Part shown: piece after piece, positions 37,228-49,757 of the stretch
Layout: each line of letters starts with the position of its first letter
Position numbering within the stretch: the stretch's first letter is position 1
Origin: Nemopilema nomurai
Taxonomy: Eukaryota; Cnidaria; Scyphozoa; Rhizostomeae; Rhizostomatidae
Length of the DNA: 64,000 nt
Direction: 5' to 3'
Assembly (NCBI GenBank): GCA_003864495.1
Contig: ML133488.1
Coordinates: 38,243-102,242 of the forward strand
The notes under the pieces: generated by a model
Databases searched by the model: none
Seen by the model: the letters and a program-made list of their open reading frames with translations, nothing else
What the model was told of the DNA's origin: nothing
Position numbers and translations under genes: made by a program

Positions 37228-37864
37228 TTTTCATGGTAAAATTACTATTTCTGCAGCACGTTTCGAAGAAATGTCACACGCAGGACCTCGCTCTCAGTCC
37301 GCCGATCCATTCGGAGGCTCACCTTATTACCATGGAAACATACAATCGTCCTAAATTGTTGCAGTTTGTGTTGGAAATTCTCATGTCAATTTTAGACCAA
37401 AACAACGTGAGTATTAAGCTTATTTAGTTTAGAAAGCATCATTAAGCATCTTTCGTCCTTCATCTTTAGATTTTGTGCGCTTACGGCGACCTTTATTGCT
37501 CTTTTTTGCAATTTAAACCGATACGCGCGTACGCCTAAGTATTAGAAATCCGTCCTAACACAGCTAGAAATGAATGAATCAAGCAACAAGTTCAAAACAT
37601 TATTGGAGCATTTATCTTTGATTTAGATTATTTGCTGAATTTGTTATTGAGTTAGATGACAGTATAGAAATTATGTCGCTGCTTCGGGTCAAGATTTACT
37701 TCATAATGTCGTACTGTTGGTTTGCTTTCTTGATAATATAATTCAAACCATGTTTAGTTTTGCATCTTCAAAAGCAGTGCCAAGGATGGTATATGTAAAA
37801 TTAAAACCGTTGCAAATTTTAGTTTGGATAGGACTACTCGCTGCGAGGGACTGTTAGAGGAAAG
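37228..37864. promoter_or_regulatory. Shared bidirectional promoter region of PGS1 and DNAI2
   Basis: About 640 bases separate the two start codons, which face away from each other, so both promoters and 5' UTRs must fit here unless an upstream non-coding exon exists. I see no confident TATA box or RFX/FOXJ1-type site. Assignment rests on geometry only. Confidence 0.5.
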
Positions 37865-40800
37865 ATGGAGATTGTGTACGTTTATACGAAGAAAAGAAGT
37901 GAGTTTGGACGGCAATGCAACTTTTCAGACAGACCAGCAGAACTACATTTTGATGTAGCTCCAGATGAAAAGCTTCTTAATGATTATATCGAGAGAAACC
38001 CGTGCAATGTTGGGATTCAGTGTGTTGCTGAAATGTCTGAACATGAAGTGAGTTTATAAGACACCTATGCAAGAAATTTTCTCCACTTCCTATCTCATAT
38101 ATCATTGTAATATCTTTACTGGCAATTATATAATTTCATACAAATGAACAATGTTAAATTTTTTTCAGTTAAATCTAAATCTAATTTCAAATATAAATCT
38201 TTTTGAGAATCGACATTAATTACTTGAGAAGTTAGTAAATGTAAAAAGTTAATTTAGGCCTTTTATGAAGCCATGTGAGTTTGAGAGAGTTATGGCTTTT
38301 CCACCTCTGCTCATCCTATCCTGATATCATAGTCACTCTGTATGAGCCAAATCTTCTTTTGTCTTCTAGTAATTTAGTAAAGTATATGTCATCAGAATGG
38401 CTCTAGTAAAAGCCCTTGTTAGGTTTATATTTTTCAAAAAAAAACCCCTTTTGAAGTTTTGACAAATTTAGGTTTTTTGAATATTGGTTCCTTATTTCTA
38501 ATAATAAATTATTTTTAATGTCTGCATTTTTTTGAAAATTTCTAATTAAAAACTTTCTAGGTAAATACTGAAAGATTTGAAACAGAAAGTAGAGGTATCA
38601 ATCATGTGGAGGGAGGATGGCCTAAAGATATCAATCCAGCTGAAATTGAACAAACAACAAGATTCAGGAAAAAAATTGAGAAGGATGAGATGTATACGAC
38701 TGCTATTCAATCCCTTGGAGAGGTTTGAGAAGTTTTATATCAAGCTAATCTACAGTATTATATTTGAACAAGTGCTTTGTGGTACAAAACTTCACAATTG
38801 CTAGAAAAAGCAGAACTATTTTTGGCATACCTAAAAGTACTTTATTCGTCCGACACTCCTCAGAGTATGCAAACGTTGGAAGATAACCAAAAACTGACCG
38901 AATAAATAGCCAGATGCGGATCAAAATCACTAGAGGGTGATAAGCAGAGTGTGTGATTGGTTATAATTGACCAATCTGCGTTACTAAACACCTAACTTTA
39001 GAAGAGCCGGTCAGTTTTTGGTTATCTTCCGACGTTTGCATACTCTGAGGAGTGTAGGACGAAAAAAGTACTTTTAAGTATACGAAAAATAGTTCCGCTT
39101 TTTCTAGCAATTGCGAAGTATTGTATTTGTATTTTGTTTCTACCTAGCATCTGTAGGCAGCTTTTAGGACAAGCTTTATTCTTATTGAGCAGTTTCCTTG
39201 TGCTTCTTCTTGTTGTGGTCACACCTTGTGATTCCTCATGCCTGGAATTGCAGGGAGCTGGCAACTCTCCACACTTTGGGTGGAAGTTTGGTCATGCTAG
39301 GGACTCAAACCATGGACCCTTGTGTCCATAGTCAGTGCCTCTAGCCACTGAGCCTCCCATAACAATCCAATCCATTCGCATAATATTTGGTTTGATGTTT
39401 TGTCATCATCAGTTCATGAATTCTCCTTACTCAATTTAAAAAGTACATCACATACGATTAATTGTTCATGCTATTACATAGGATTCATTTTTAGCCTTTA
39501 AATGTTGTTTTCTGAGATGATTTGTTACAGAAAAACTTGTCAACTTTACATTAGCTTTTATCTTCAGTTTCTTTAAAAGCAGAAAGATCTTTGAACTTTG
39601 GGCTGATATGGCTAGGTTAAACATTTTTGTGTGTACATATCTAGAAGAAAATTGCTTTTCACAATTATTAATTCTCTGTTCATTTCAAATCATTCTGTCA
39701 CCCGGGTTCTATCACACCTGTTCTCTTTATTTGCCAGGTAATGGAACACACCATTCAACAGAACAATGCAATTGACATTTATGAAGAGTACTTTATCAAC
39801 TCGTCACTGGATTCATCAGCTGAACCACCATCAGCAAAGACCATTAATGTCTTCAGGTAAAGTACTTCTCTGACTGTACCTTTGTATTTTATGTTTCATT
39901 TCGTTTTCCAAATATTGGAAAGGATTGTTTTGTGAAAAAGGCTGTTTCCTTTCAACTGTAATTACATAAAGATATGAAGTCTATTATTCATAGATTACCA
40001 GCTTTTTTTTACCTTTTTGATATCCTTATGTGCATTGGCCACCAATATGTAGTACATGCATAAACTTGTTTGATGATGTCACTGTCTGGCTTTGCTGGTT
40101 GGTATCTTGTTTAATGAACATGAAAACAGGATTCTACATCAAACGGGATCCACATTGAAACCAGAATCTCCACGTCAAAACCAGAACCGAAATACGATCT
40201 ATACGCTTTCAAGCCATAAATACGGTATATATCTACTTCACTTATTTGCTCGATATCGTGAATAAAACGATTCGGAAGCAAATAAATTTCATCAACAAAA
40301 TAGTAACTTTGAGTTTGTTTAGCAGAGACGTTATTTTACAGCATCCAATCAAACTGTAGGAAATTGTTTCAAACGCTTCTTTATTTGATCAAATGGGTAC
40401 AAGGTGGGCTTCTCTAGAGCTGCTCACAACGGCACCCCTACTAAAACTTATTGCATTTCCAATTCAGTTTTTTAGGCAAATATGAGTCCAGGGCCGTAGC
40501 CGGAGTGGGCAAAGGCTTCAACTTCCAACCCCCTCCCCCGCCCCACCTGAAAATCTCTTTTATCTCCGTGAATGTTCTCGTTTTTGTATGACAGGATACT
40601 GCTTTATAAGAAACTCACTGGTAAAAGGACAAAAATTTAGAAAGCTTCCACTGTTAAATGAAAATTCATTAAGAAACTCTTCAATTTTTATTCTTGTTTG
40701 AAATACGGAAAGTAAACATTTACTTTGTTTTACGCTGCACTATAACAAAATAACCAAATAAGTACTGTATAACAAATAAGTGTAGTAATACCCCTGGAAA

Positions 40801-43800
40801 GAAAAAAACAAACCCAACTTATAGAAGTTTTCTAATTGAAAATTATGCAAAAAATGAAAAGAAATGGATTTGCATTTGAACATATTTAATAGAGGAAATT
40901 GAAAAAAATCAAGGGAACACGGCAATAAATAAATAATTTTAGTTGAGAAAAACGGAGCGAATCGTGATCCCGAAATGCTTCTGTTGTTCCCGACGCCATG
41001 TGCAAAGCTGCCGTGCTGATATCCAAGTGCACTATATCTGTATCCAAGTGCCCATTATTATGAGTCCAAGTGCCTTTTGTGGTATCCAAGTGCAAAAGTG
41101 TGTACCACAGGCAGAGATATGACAAACGTCCACGCGAAAATATGATAACTTCCGGGGTCACACAATGGCTTCAAACAAAACGTAAGCACATGGTAACTGG
41201 TATCCAGTAGTTTGGCGGGAATTTTTTAGGTAACGAAACGCGGGAAAGTCCTCGGCACTCACTCTTGTCAAGAGAGGGAGAAGGTTAGCAAACACGTTTG
41301 CGATGAACTCGTTTTAAATTTTGGGAAGTAGAGAGGTGAATATAGAAGAAGAAAATACGATGCAAGAAAGCAAAACATTGGCAAAGAGTGAAACAAGATA
41401 AAAAGGGGCAAGAAATTGAGGCAAGTTATTTTATTTTCCATGACCAGTTATCCACCCTAGGACCTTTTATTCAAGTGAGTAGTCAAGACTTATATTCATA
41501 TGTAATGAAACCGTCCTTCTGCTGAATGAAGGATGAACGAAAGTCGGCTTTTGTAAAAAATTCAACAGTCTGCAGCTCCTTTTTTGATCGACGATTTTAA
41601 CTATTGCACGCCGAGCTTTCTTTCATACCAACAGCTTGTACTAAATGCGCGATTCTTGGTCTTATCGATGTGGATGCCGTTTGAATATTGTTGATGTCCT
41701 CTAGTTGATGACCTAAACTGAATAAAGCCTGATTTCTCTAATGTTTCCCTACGCTTATGATTTTAGATTTATTGAACAGAGTTAGGCAATTTGCTTGTGT
41801 GGCCATTTATTCACGTAGTTGTGTGCTGCCTGCATTGCAGGTTTACTACGAAGGAGTGGCGGTACATCAAGCATTTTTGCGGCTTAACGGGTTGTCAACA
41901 TCAGTTTCCGGCATTAAACAGACACGCGGCTAAAAAGCTGAAATACGGCTTCGTGATTGGCCCAAACCAAAAATACCGTATAGAAGTAGATATATACCGT
42001 ATTTATGGCTTGAAAGCGTATAGATCGTATTTCGGTTCTGGTTTTGACGTGGAGATTCTGGTTTCAATGTGGATCCTGTTATCAGTGTTTTGAGCAGTGC
42101 AAAAATCTTCCTGTTCCAAAAAATCCTTAGCATGCTAAATGATGTCGTTAATGTTCCATGCTTTTGCAGTACCAAACATTTTGTGGTTAGTGTTTAGCAA
42201 GTTGCATGATTCACTTCGGTATGACTATCTCTGCTGGCTAAAGCGTAAGCCAGGCCTTTTTGTGATGTGAATTTGTGATCTCATAGAAGTGGCCTAGTGC
42301 TTATGTCACTTCTCTCTTGCGAATGATTGCTGGATGGTGAAGCTTCTAATGAGCATGAATAAAGGAATATACCTATGACATTGATACTGACACTTTAACC
42401 ATAATGGTGCAAAATAAAAACAGTTTGAAGAGAAATGAATGGTTTTCTGGAATGTACAGAGCATAGTGTTATGTAATCTATGGTTTTTCCTGAGTAATTA
42501 AAGGCTCGTGTAATCAGGTTTGCAGGAGTGCTTATATCATATAGAAAGGCTCGGAAAGCCTTTAAACCTTGATTACTTAAACAATGCAGTAATTTGATGC
42601 AACTTAATGTCTTAGAGATCCAAATGAGGTAAAAAGGACAGCAACCAGCATATCCTGGTATCCAGATGGTGCAAAAAAGTTGGCAGTGGCATACTCAACA
42701 TTAGAGTTTCAAAAGCATTCACAGGAAACTTGCCTTGATTCATATATTTGGGATATTGGTGAGTATGTTTGTTAAAAATGGATAGAGATCTACAAAATTA
42801 ATGGGTCTACTTTGCTTTGTGTGCAATTCATTGGCCATTATTTTGAAATGAAAACACTAAAAACTTTTGCTTGCTCTTAAAATTTGAAAGGTATAGCTGC
42901 TTTGGAAAGTAGGCACATCAAATTTTTATATATGATTTGATGTGATATGAAAATTATTAATCTCTTATTATCAATATCTACCTTTTGGCTTTGTCAGTCA
43001 TTTAGTTAAATGGTGGACAGAGACAGAAAGAAACATAACAATGAAATGCAATCTATAGTAAATGGCTATTGTGAGTGCGGCATCTGAAGAATTCTGACTC
43101 AAAGATCAGATTGGAACAGTGTGGAGAATATAGCCCCCAACAGCCAGTAACAGTTGCATGATTTTCACTTAGAATTTAATCAAAATTTGCTTAAATTCTA
43201 GAGAACCCAAACAAGCCTGAGTATGCATTGAAACCAGTATCACCAATTGTCACTCTTGAATACAACCCAAAGGATGCTCACATTTTAGTGGGTGGATGCT
43301 ACAATGGACAGATTGGTATGCATTGCTTCATCCTCAGTGCTGACATGATCTTTTAAACACACCATTTAGAAAGATGGAGAGCTCTTTGCAAATAACAGAC
43401 TGAGATCAAAGGCCAATCATATTCAAGATCAATTCCACCGCTAGTATATGATACATTTTTTGTGAAGCATCATGCTTTTGAATGTTACCTTACTTGAAAG
43501 TCCACTCACTCTTTCCTTCCTGTTATTTTTAAATGAAAAATCATCTACAGATTTAGTCTTTCCCTCTGATCCTCAAAGTCTTAACTAGTTGTATAAATAA
43601 AGACTCACGTATCCGCTGTGCATTGTTCTGTTGATCATTAATACTATTTTCAACACAAGTGAGTGGCTTTTCCCTCACTTTTCTGTCCAGTCTCATTCAA
43701 CTAAATATGTAAGTCTTCTTCATCACACCTGATATGAATTTAAGCCTGCCTAATGTTTACACGAATTCTTTACCTATTTGTTATACGCTTGATTACATCC

Positions 43801-44427
43801 CTTTGAATTGATTAGATCATAGTTAACGTTTGTGTTATTTACCCTTTTACCCGCTCTTTTTCGCAGCAAAATTTACCCGCATAATGTTGTAACTTCGTTT
43901 TCTATTCGACATTTTCACGTTTTGTAAAGTTTTTTCTATTTCTGACATGTTATTCATTCTATAGGATTCTGGGACACAAGAAAAGGGCAACACCCCATGG
44001 AGATGACCCCAATTGAAAAGAGTCACCGGGACCCGGTCTACAATGTTGTTTTTATACAATCGAAAACAGGCAAGTACCGCTATCATTCTATGGTGCTATA
44101 GCTAAAGAAATCTCTGGCCGTATAGAAAGGGCTTTTAGGGAGCTAATAGGATGCAAATAGAGCAGACCATTTCAAACCCTAAAACGGTTGGTCACATTTC
44201 CAGAAAGAGTACTACTTTTTTAAAGTAATATTTTAGTCATGCTTCTCAACGAAGGGTTGAAAAGTAACAGGTTAGTTTACCAAATGAGTGTTGGCAAATA
44301 GAAGGTTTTTTCAGATCGGAACAAATCTTCTCTCCTTCTTCCCTTGGAAAATTTAAAGAAATTACGAAAGAAATTACGAAAGAAAAGAAAGAAATTACGA
44401 AAGAAAAGAAAGAAATTACGAAAGATT

Positions 44428-44470
<43 letters not shown>

Positions 44471-47400
44471 AAAGAAATATAGAATTGTATGTGTACCACA
44501 CAAGTCCGTAATGAGATGTCAAATGCGTCATTTTCGTGGCTAAGCTTACGAAAGATGTGAACCCTTGTTACTTCCAGCCTTCTTACGAAAGATGTGAACC
44601 CTTGTTACTTCCAGCCTTCTTACGAAAGATGTGAACCCTTGTTACTTCCAGCCTTCTTACGAAAGATGTGAACCCTTGTTACTTCCAGCCTTCTTACGAA
44701 AGATGTGAACCCTTGTTACTTCCAGCCTTCTTACGAAAGATGTGAACCCTTGTTACTTCCAGCCTTCTTACGAAAGATGTGAACCCTTGTTACTTCCAGC
44801 CTTCTTACGAAAGATGTGAACCCTTGTTACTTCCAGCCTTCTTACGAAAGATGTGAACCCTTGTTACTTCCAGCCTTCTTAAGTCCGCTTATGTAAGGTC
44901 TACAGATTCAGCTCCTGGTATTCCAACATTTTAATGTTCTGAAGACTAGTACATAGGGAGCTCGTAGTCTTTTGAATCTGAAAGTTTTTGTGTAGTTTAT
45001 CCTTTACATGAAAAAGTATTACAATCTTATGACATTGTATTATAGCGAAAGACCTCCAATTCAATCACCGCTATACCCTCTTTTGTTGGCTTTTTACCGT
45101 CTCTGGCCTTGGTTGCCATGATCAAGTAAATCGATACAATATTTGTTAAGTGTGGTACTGCATTTGTCCCGCATGGCCAAGATGCCATTTGCTTATGTTT
45201 TATCAATTTGATGGTTGAAAAGCTCCCTTCTTGCAATATGCTATGTTGATATACTCAACTAATATACATACCAATGGTTGCACTGTTTGTGTTGGTACCA
45301 ATCATTTGTAAACACTTGTCATCAAGCATTGTGCCACTTTGATAGGTGCCGAGTGTTTCTCTACAAGCACAGACGGCCAAGTCTTCTGGTGGGACATCCG
45401 TAAGCTGGGTGAGCCAACGGAGTCCCTGAAGCTTGTGCCAAACATCAAGGAGTCCTCCCGCCCACTTGGTGGGGTTGCTCTTGAGTACGAGCCGACAATC
45501 CCGACGAAGTTCATGGTTGGCACGGAACAAGGCTCTGTCTTGTCCTGCAACAGAAAAGCCAAGTCGGCGAACGACAAGATTGTCGCTATTTACAACCAAC
45601 ACTATGGCCCTGTCTATTCTGTCCAGGTATCGACAGACTCGTATAAATGTTTCTGCTGCGTATTTTAAGGCCTTTGCCTGTAGGCTTCTAATTAAGAATT
45701 GATATCAAATCGCTCTGCACAGAAGCTACTTTGCTAAGCAGCCGAAGACAAAAGGCTCTTTTATTTCTAAAGTGCTCTGTAATAACCTGCGCTTTATTGA
45801 TATTTAGCAAGAGTCTCAATTATTTCAATCAAGTCCTCTTTATGTCTTCTTTGCGATGTTTTTAAGCTACAGCATCGTCAGTCGTTGGAAATGTTTTCTG
45901 TTTCCTTTACTACATCAAATGCGCTAGTACTCTGAATTTTTCTTTCTTTTTTACCTTGATTTCTAATTCATATTTTCCTCTTTAACGTCCATAAAGATTA
46001 TTAATGTTAATCTTTAATGTCCATACAACTCAGAGAAGTTTGATCAACCAGAAACTTTAAGATGGATATTTTGATCAATCAGGAAAATGAGAACCATAAG
46101 TTGTGACTACATTGATGAGTCTTACTGAGTAAAAGTTGTTATTATTTTCCAGAGAAATCCATTCTTCCCAAAGAACTTTCTCACCGTTGGAGATTGGACT
46201 GCAAGGGTAAAGAATCTTATTCAAATTTATTTGGCAAAATTTTTTTTGAAGCGCATTTATGCAAACTATAGAAGCCTCTGATCCCTTAAAATTACCTGTT
46301 AGAGCTAATGTTTGTTTTTCTTTCTACCTTTGCTTTTAAGATGATCTTGATCAACGAAAAACTTTTCGTTTTAGATATGGTCTGAAGACATTCGCGAGTC
46401 TTCGATCATGTGGACGAAGTTAGTATACTCTTTATGTCTTCGTTTGAAATGTATAGGCCCTTCATTGATCCACGTCTCTGTCTTGTTTTCCAGTTGCATA
46501 TAGAGATTTTACATCTTTTGCGTATTACACCGATGGTAAAACTGCATTGAAGCATCCAGAACAATGTTGCTAACAAATAGTCAAACTATATTGAAGGTAG
46601 TTGTTGCGACGAAAAGAAGAGAGTTTCACTTGTCATGAATTCGGCATGCAAATACGAAAAATCAAACTAAAAGGCACAAGATGTGTTAAATGATTGTCAA
46701 TGATTCTTTACATTTGAACGATATCATCTTAGTATTTTCCAGTGATTTCTAGTGTTTTCTTGGTTTTACGTTATATGCTGAAGGGTTGAGACTGGCCGGC
46801 TTAAAGACATAATTCATGTTTTGTTTTTATTTCGACAGACATTTGGTTAAACTTAGTTCTTATTTCGACAGACATTTGGTTAAACTACTTCTTCCTACTT
46901 TAGGCAGCACGTGACATACCTAACTTCTGGCTGTTGGAGTCCTGTCCGACCTGCCGTTTTCTTCACGACAAGGATGGATGGATGCCTTGACGTGTGGGAT
47001 TACCTCTTCAAGCAGAATGACCCGACCTTAAGCATCCAGGTAACCATCCAAGTCACATACGATTTTTACTCATTTGCTTACTAAAGAAGACTTCTTTGAA
47101 GGCAGTTTTAACGCCAAAAGTATTGCAATAATGGGGACTACTATGTCAAATAGTTTGCTAAGGAGCTGGGAATCCATGGAGATTAAAACCTAACATCAAA
47201 AATTAGTTTTCCGGCCTGAAAATGATTTTCTATGTTATCTATTACTGTGTTAAAAGTCATACTTTATAAATGTGGTGTAGTTTCTAAGAGCAAAGCACTA
47301 GACCAATGGATATGCGGTGATGTTCTAGGCTAAATGATTTTGTGGCTGCTAACATACTCTGAATTGCCATTTCAAATGTAAAATGGATCTTTCTTGATTT

Positions 47401-49757
47401 AACCTTGTTGTGATCGAATTATAACTAGCACAGCCAAGATGACAAGCGTTCCAAGTTCAACGTCTTGGAGGGAATATAAATACTGGGAATCGCTAAATAT
47501 TCAGTATTCTTTTCAATGTAGTCTTCGTCAATATTCAGGAATATTTTACTAATGCTTGTACAAATGTTTGCCATCTGTCATTAAGCCCTTAGACCCTTGT
47601 AGACAGAGTTGTATACTTTTTCAGAAACACAATGTGACAAATAGATAGTCACAGAGCAACAGTTTCTTGATGGTGACATTTAACTTAATACTCGGAGTGG
47701 CAACTTGGAACCATCACACACTGTATGCCATTTGCGTCTCATAAATGCCAGTTAATGTTTGACGATGAATGAAAGCATAACTACAACGATCTTTTCTTTT
47801 GGTATTCAGCTGATTCGTGTTTACCTTAACATTTCAGAGGGTAACGTCAAGTAACATTAGTTAACTTTGAGTAGCTACCTCTAACCATCTCTTTCGGTAG
47901 GTGTGCGATGAAGCTCTGTATTCATTAAGAGTTCAGGACCAGGGTAGACTAGTGGCTTGTGGATCACACGATGGGACAACAACACTTTTGGAGTTGTCTG
48001 ATGGCCTGCATAGAATGCTGAGGAACGAAAAATCTGCAATGACGGCTGTAAGTAATGTCATTTGAACTCTGGCGGTACTTCTCTTCCACAGCTGCAAAGT
48101 GCAGAAGCTAGACTCTTGCACTGCAAGGCATGAGGTTTCACTTAGCAGGGTTCACATGCAGGATATTTTTCTAAAACCCCTTCACAGTTTCATTTCTCAT
48201 CTTGAACTATCCTAGTATGCTTATGTGCTTATCAGCAAATAGGTTAGTTCATTTTACACTTGCAAAGATATCTTCCAAAGACTTTCCTGGGTATTATTGG
48301 AAATTCCCAAATAGTCAGCTATGGCATGGTATATAGATCCAGTGCCTTTTCAATATGTCAAAATCAGTATGTCTGTTTTGCTGGATGAACATTTGTCCTC
48401 TCCAGATGTTTGAAAGGGAAACACGCAGAGAGAAGATTCTAGAGACGAGGCACAGGGAAATGAGGCTGAAAGAACGTTCAAGAAGTCAGCAAGAAAAGTA
48501 AGCTCACCATATACCGCAATTTTTGAATTTTCATTATCATAAAAAGTTCTAGAAATTCGAAACAAATTTCATTTGCTTAAAGCTCTTGCTCTGAACTTAA
48601 CGTGGCATAACGTGACTTTTCTCTTTGCTTTTCATATAACCTTCAATATTATTTGAATTTATACAGTTTCTTTTTTCCATTGGTCTCCCTCGTTCTCCCG
48701 ACGCTTCCAATCATTTGATAATAATCGTTATCTCAATTTTTTCACATCATATCTACCCCAGATCTTCAAAACGACCTGAGGATTCACCTGAGTGAAAGAG
48801 TTTCGATAACCTTTCAGCCGTTGCCTGATGTCTCTACCTCTATCTCACATGAAAAACTCTTATTTTAATATTTCTATTTTAATGAGTGGTTAAGAAGTTT
48901 TATGGTGCCAAATGATTAGCCAATACAATTAATGTCATCTCATTAATGTTTGTATCATATTTAATCAAAGTTTTGCATCACATTAATATCAAAACGTTAC
49001 CTCTACTAATTCTTGTAATTAAACAAATTAAACCTGTTCTGATTTAATCATTATTTTGATCTAACTTGCCTTCTTACCATCACTCACTAGAGATGAGCCC
49101 GAGAAGTTGGAAGAGACTGACGAAGATTTGATTGAAAGAGCAGAAAAGGATTTTTTCAAAGTGATCGAAGCCGAGAAGAAAACGCGAGAAACAAAACATG
49201 CGGAGGCGAACAAGGCACTTGAAGACGCCAAGAAGGCGCTTGAGAACGACACTTTACCACAAGGTGATGAAAATGTTGGCGAGAATGCGGAGAATGGCCC
49301 CATTGTGGAGGAGTCAGAGGTGAATTGCTATTGATGATCAGTTTATTTCAGTTCAGTTTATCACGACTTCTTTTCGTTAAATTATACTGGTTTATTACAT
49401 AACATTTTAAATATTTGAAGTAACTAATGTAAATTGACGAAATGCGTCCAACGAATTGGAAAGTGGCATTTCTTCTTGGACATATCTTCTATGTTGATAT
49501 GAGCGGTAAGAAAATCCTTCTGTTTTGAATGGCTACAAAGCCAAAGACCCAAGTGTTGCATTGACATCAGGATTGTTGCGACGCTCTTGATTATTTGCAA
49601 TGCATATGCTTGATTAAATTACCACTCTGTCAACTGATGACCTCAAGCTATCGAAATGTAAAATTGCACTTGTTGTATTTGTATCAGCATGTTTGTGACT
49701 CTTTTGTAGGAGGAACGAAAGGACTCAAATGACGAAAACGGTGATGTTGAGCGTTAG
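37865..49757 (+). CDS. DNAI2: Dynein axonemal intermediate chain 2 (14 exons)
   Basis: WD-repeat subunit of the outer dynein arm of motile cilia and flagella. Exons: 37865-38047, 38561-38722, 39738-39856, 42616-42758, 43202-43315, 43965-44069, 45346-45626, 46153-46206, 46375-46418, 46904-47039, 47901-48047, 48406-48497, 49091-49319, 49710-49757. Every phase agrees; 618 residues (human 605). The N-terminus [15 protein letters not shown] and segments [64 protein letters not shown] and [15 protein letters not shown] track vertebrate DNAI2 closely. WD repeats fill about 150-500, and a charged E/K-rich coiled tail follows, ending in a short acidic stretch. Intron 6 (44070-45345) has a GC donor (acag|gcaagt). 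Introns 2, 3 and 6 hold repeats listed separately. Frame fully intact. Confidence 0.97.
38785..39123. mobile_element. MITE copy B, 339 bases, flanked by TA
   Basis: In DNAI2 intron 2. The left end caaaacttcacaattgctag and the right end, read on the other strand, caatacttcgcaattgctag begin inverted arms of about 115 bases that include AAAAGC(A/G)GAACTATTTTT and CGTCCgACACTCCTCAGAG. TA dinucleotides abut both ends (38783-38784 and 39124-39125), as in Tc1/mariner- or TA-type MITEs. There is no coding capacity. It is the best-preserved copy of the family. Confidence 0.85.
40125..42080. mobile_element. About 2-kb element with identical 94-base inverted ends
   Basis: In DNAI2 intron 3. Bases 40146-40239 and 41983-42076 are, by eye, exact reverse complements over 94 bases, starting ggatccacattgaaaccag. 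The left end carries about 17 extra bases (a partial repeat of its own tip, aacaggattctacatcaaac). The interior has no recognisable transposase. It contains four spaced copies of tccaagtgc (41022-41096). Likely a non-autonomous DNA transposon or a recent inverted duplication. No clear target-site duplication was found. Confidence 0.65.
41020..41096. repeat. Four interspersed copies of (ta)tccaagtgc
   Basis: The word tccaagtgc occurs four times at intervals of about 20-24 bases with unrelated sequence between, inside the 2-kb element. This is too few, too short and too uneven for a CRISPR-like array. It may be sub-terminal binding sites of a transposase. Confidence 0.6.
44340..44478. repeat. 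GAAA-type microsatellite
   Basis: Purine-rich tract in DNAI2 intron 6, built of gaaattacgaaagaaaa units that resolve into a pure (gaaa)n run. Open frames on its complement (poly-Phe/Leu/Ser) are artefacts of the repeat. Confidence 0.9.
44545..44880. repeat. Perfect minisatellite, 9 copies of 37 bases
   Basis: The unit begins cttacgaaagatgtgaaccc and ends cttccagcctt. Nine copies run from 44545 to 44877 without a visible difference, followed by a partial ctt. It lies in DNAI2 intron 6, 70 bases after the GAAA tract, and its first bases (ttacgaaag) also occur in that tract. Identity this high implies recent expansion, so copy number should vary between individuals. Confidence 0.95.
46826..46888. 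repeat. Two-copy direct repeat of about 33 bases
   Basis: The word tatttcgacagacatttggtt occurs twice in direct orientation just upstream of DNAI2 exon 10, giving a duplicated pre-acceptor region. Confidence 0.7.

Noticed and set aside
41020..41096. Regularly spaced tccaagtgc words as a CRISPR-like array
   Set aside because: Nine-base repeats, four copies, uneven spacing, in a eukaryotic intron within a probable transposon.
44277..44531. Minus-strand frame rich in Phe/Leu/Ser
   Set aside because: Translation of the GAAA microsatellite, not a protein.
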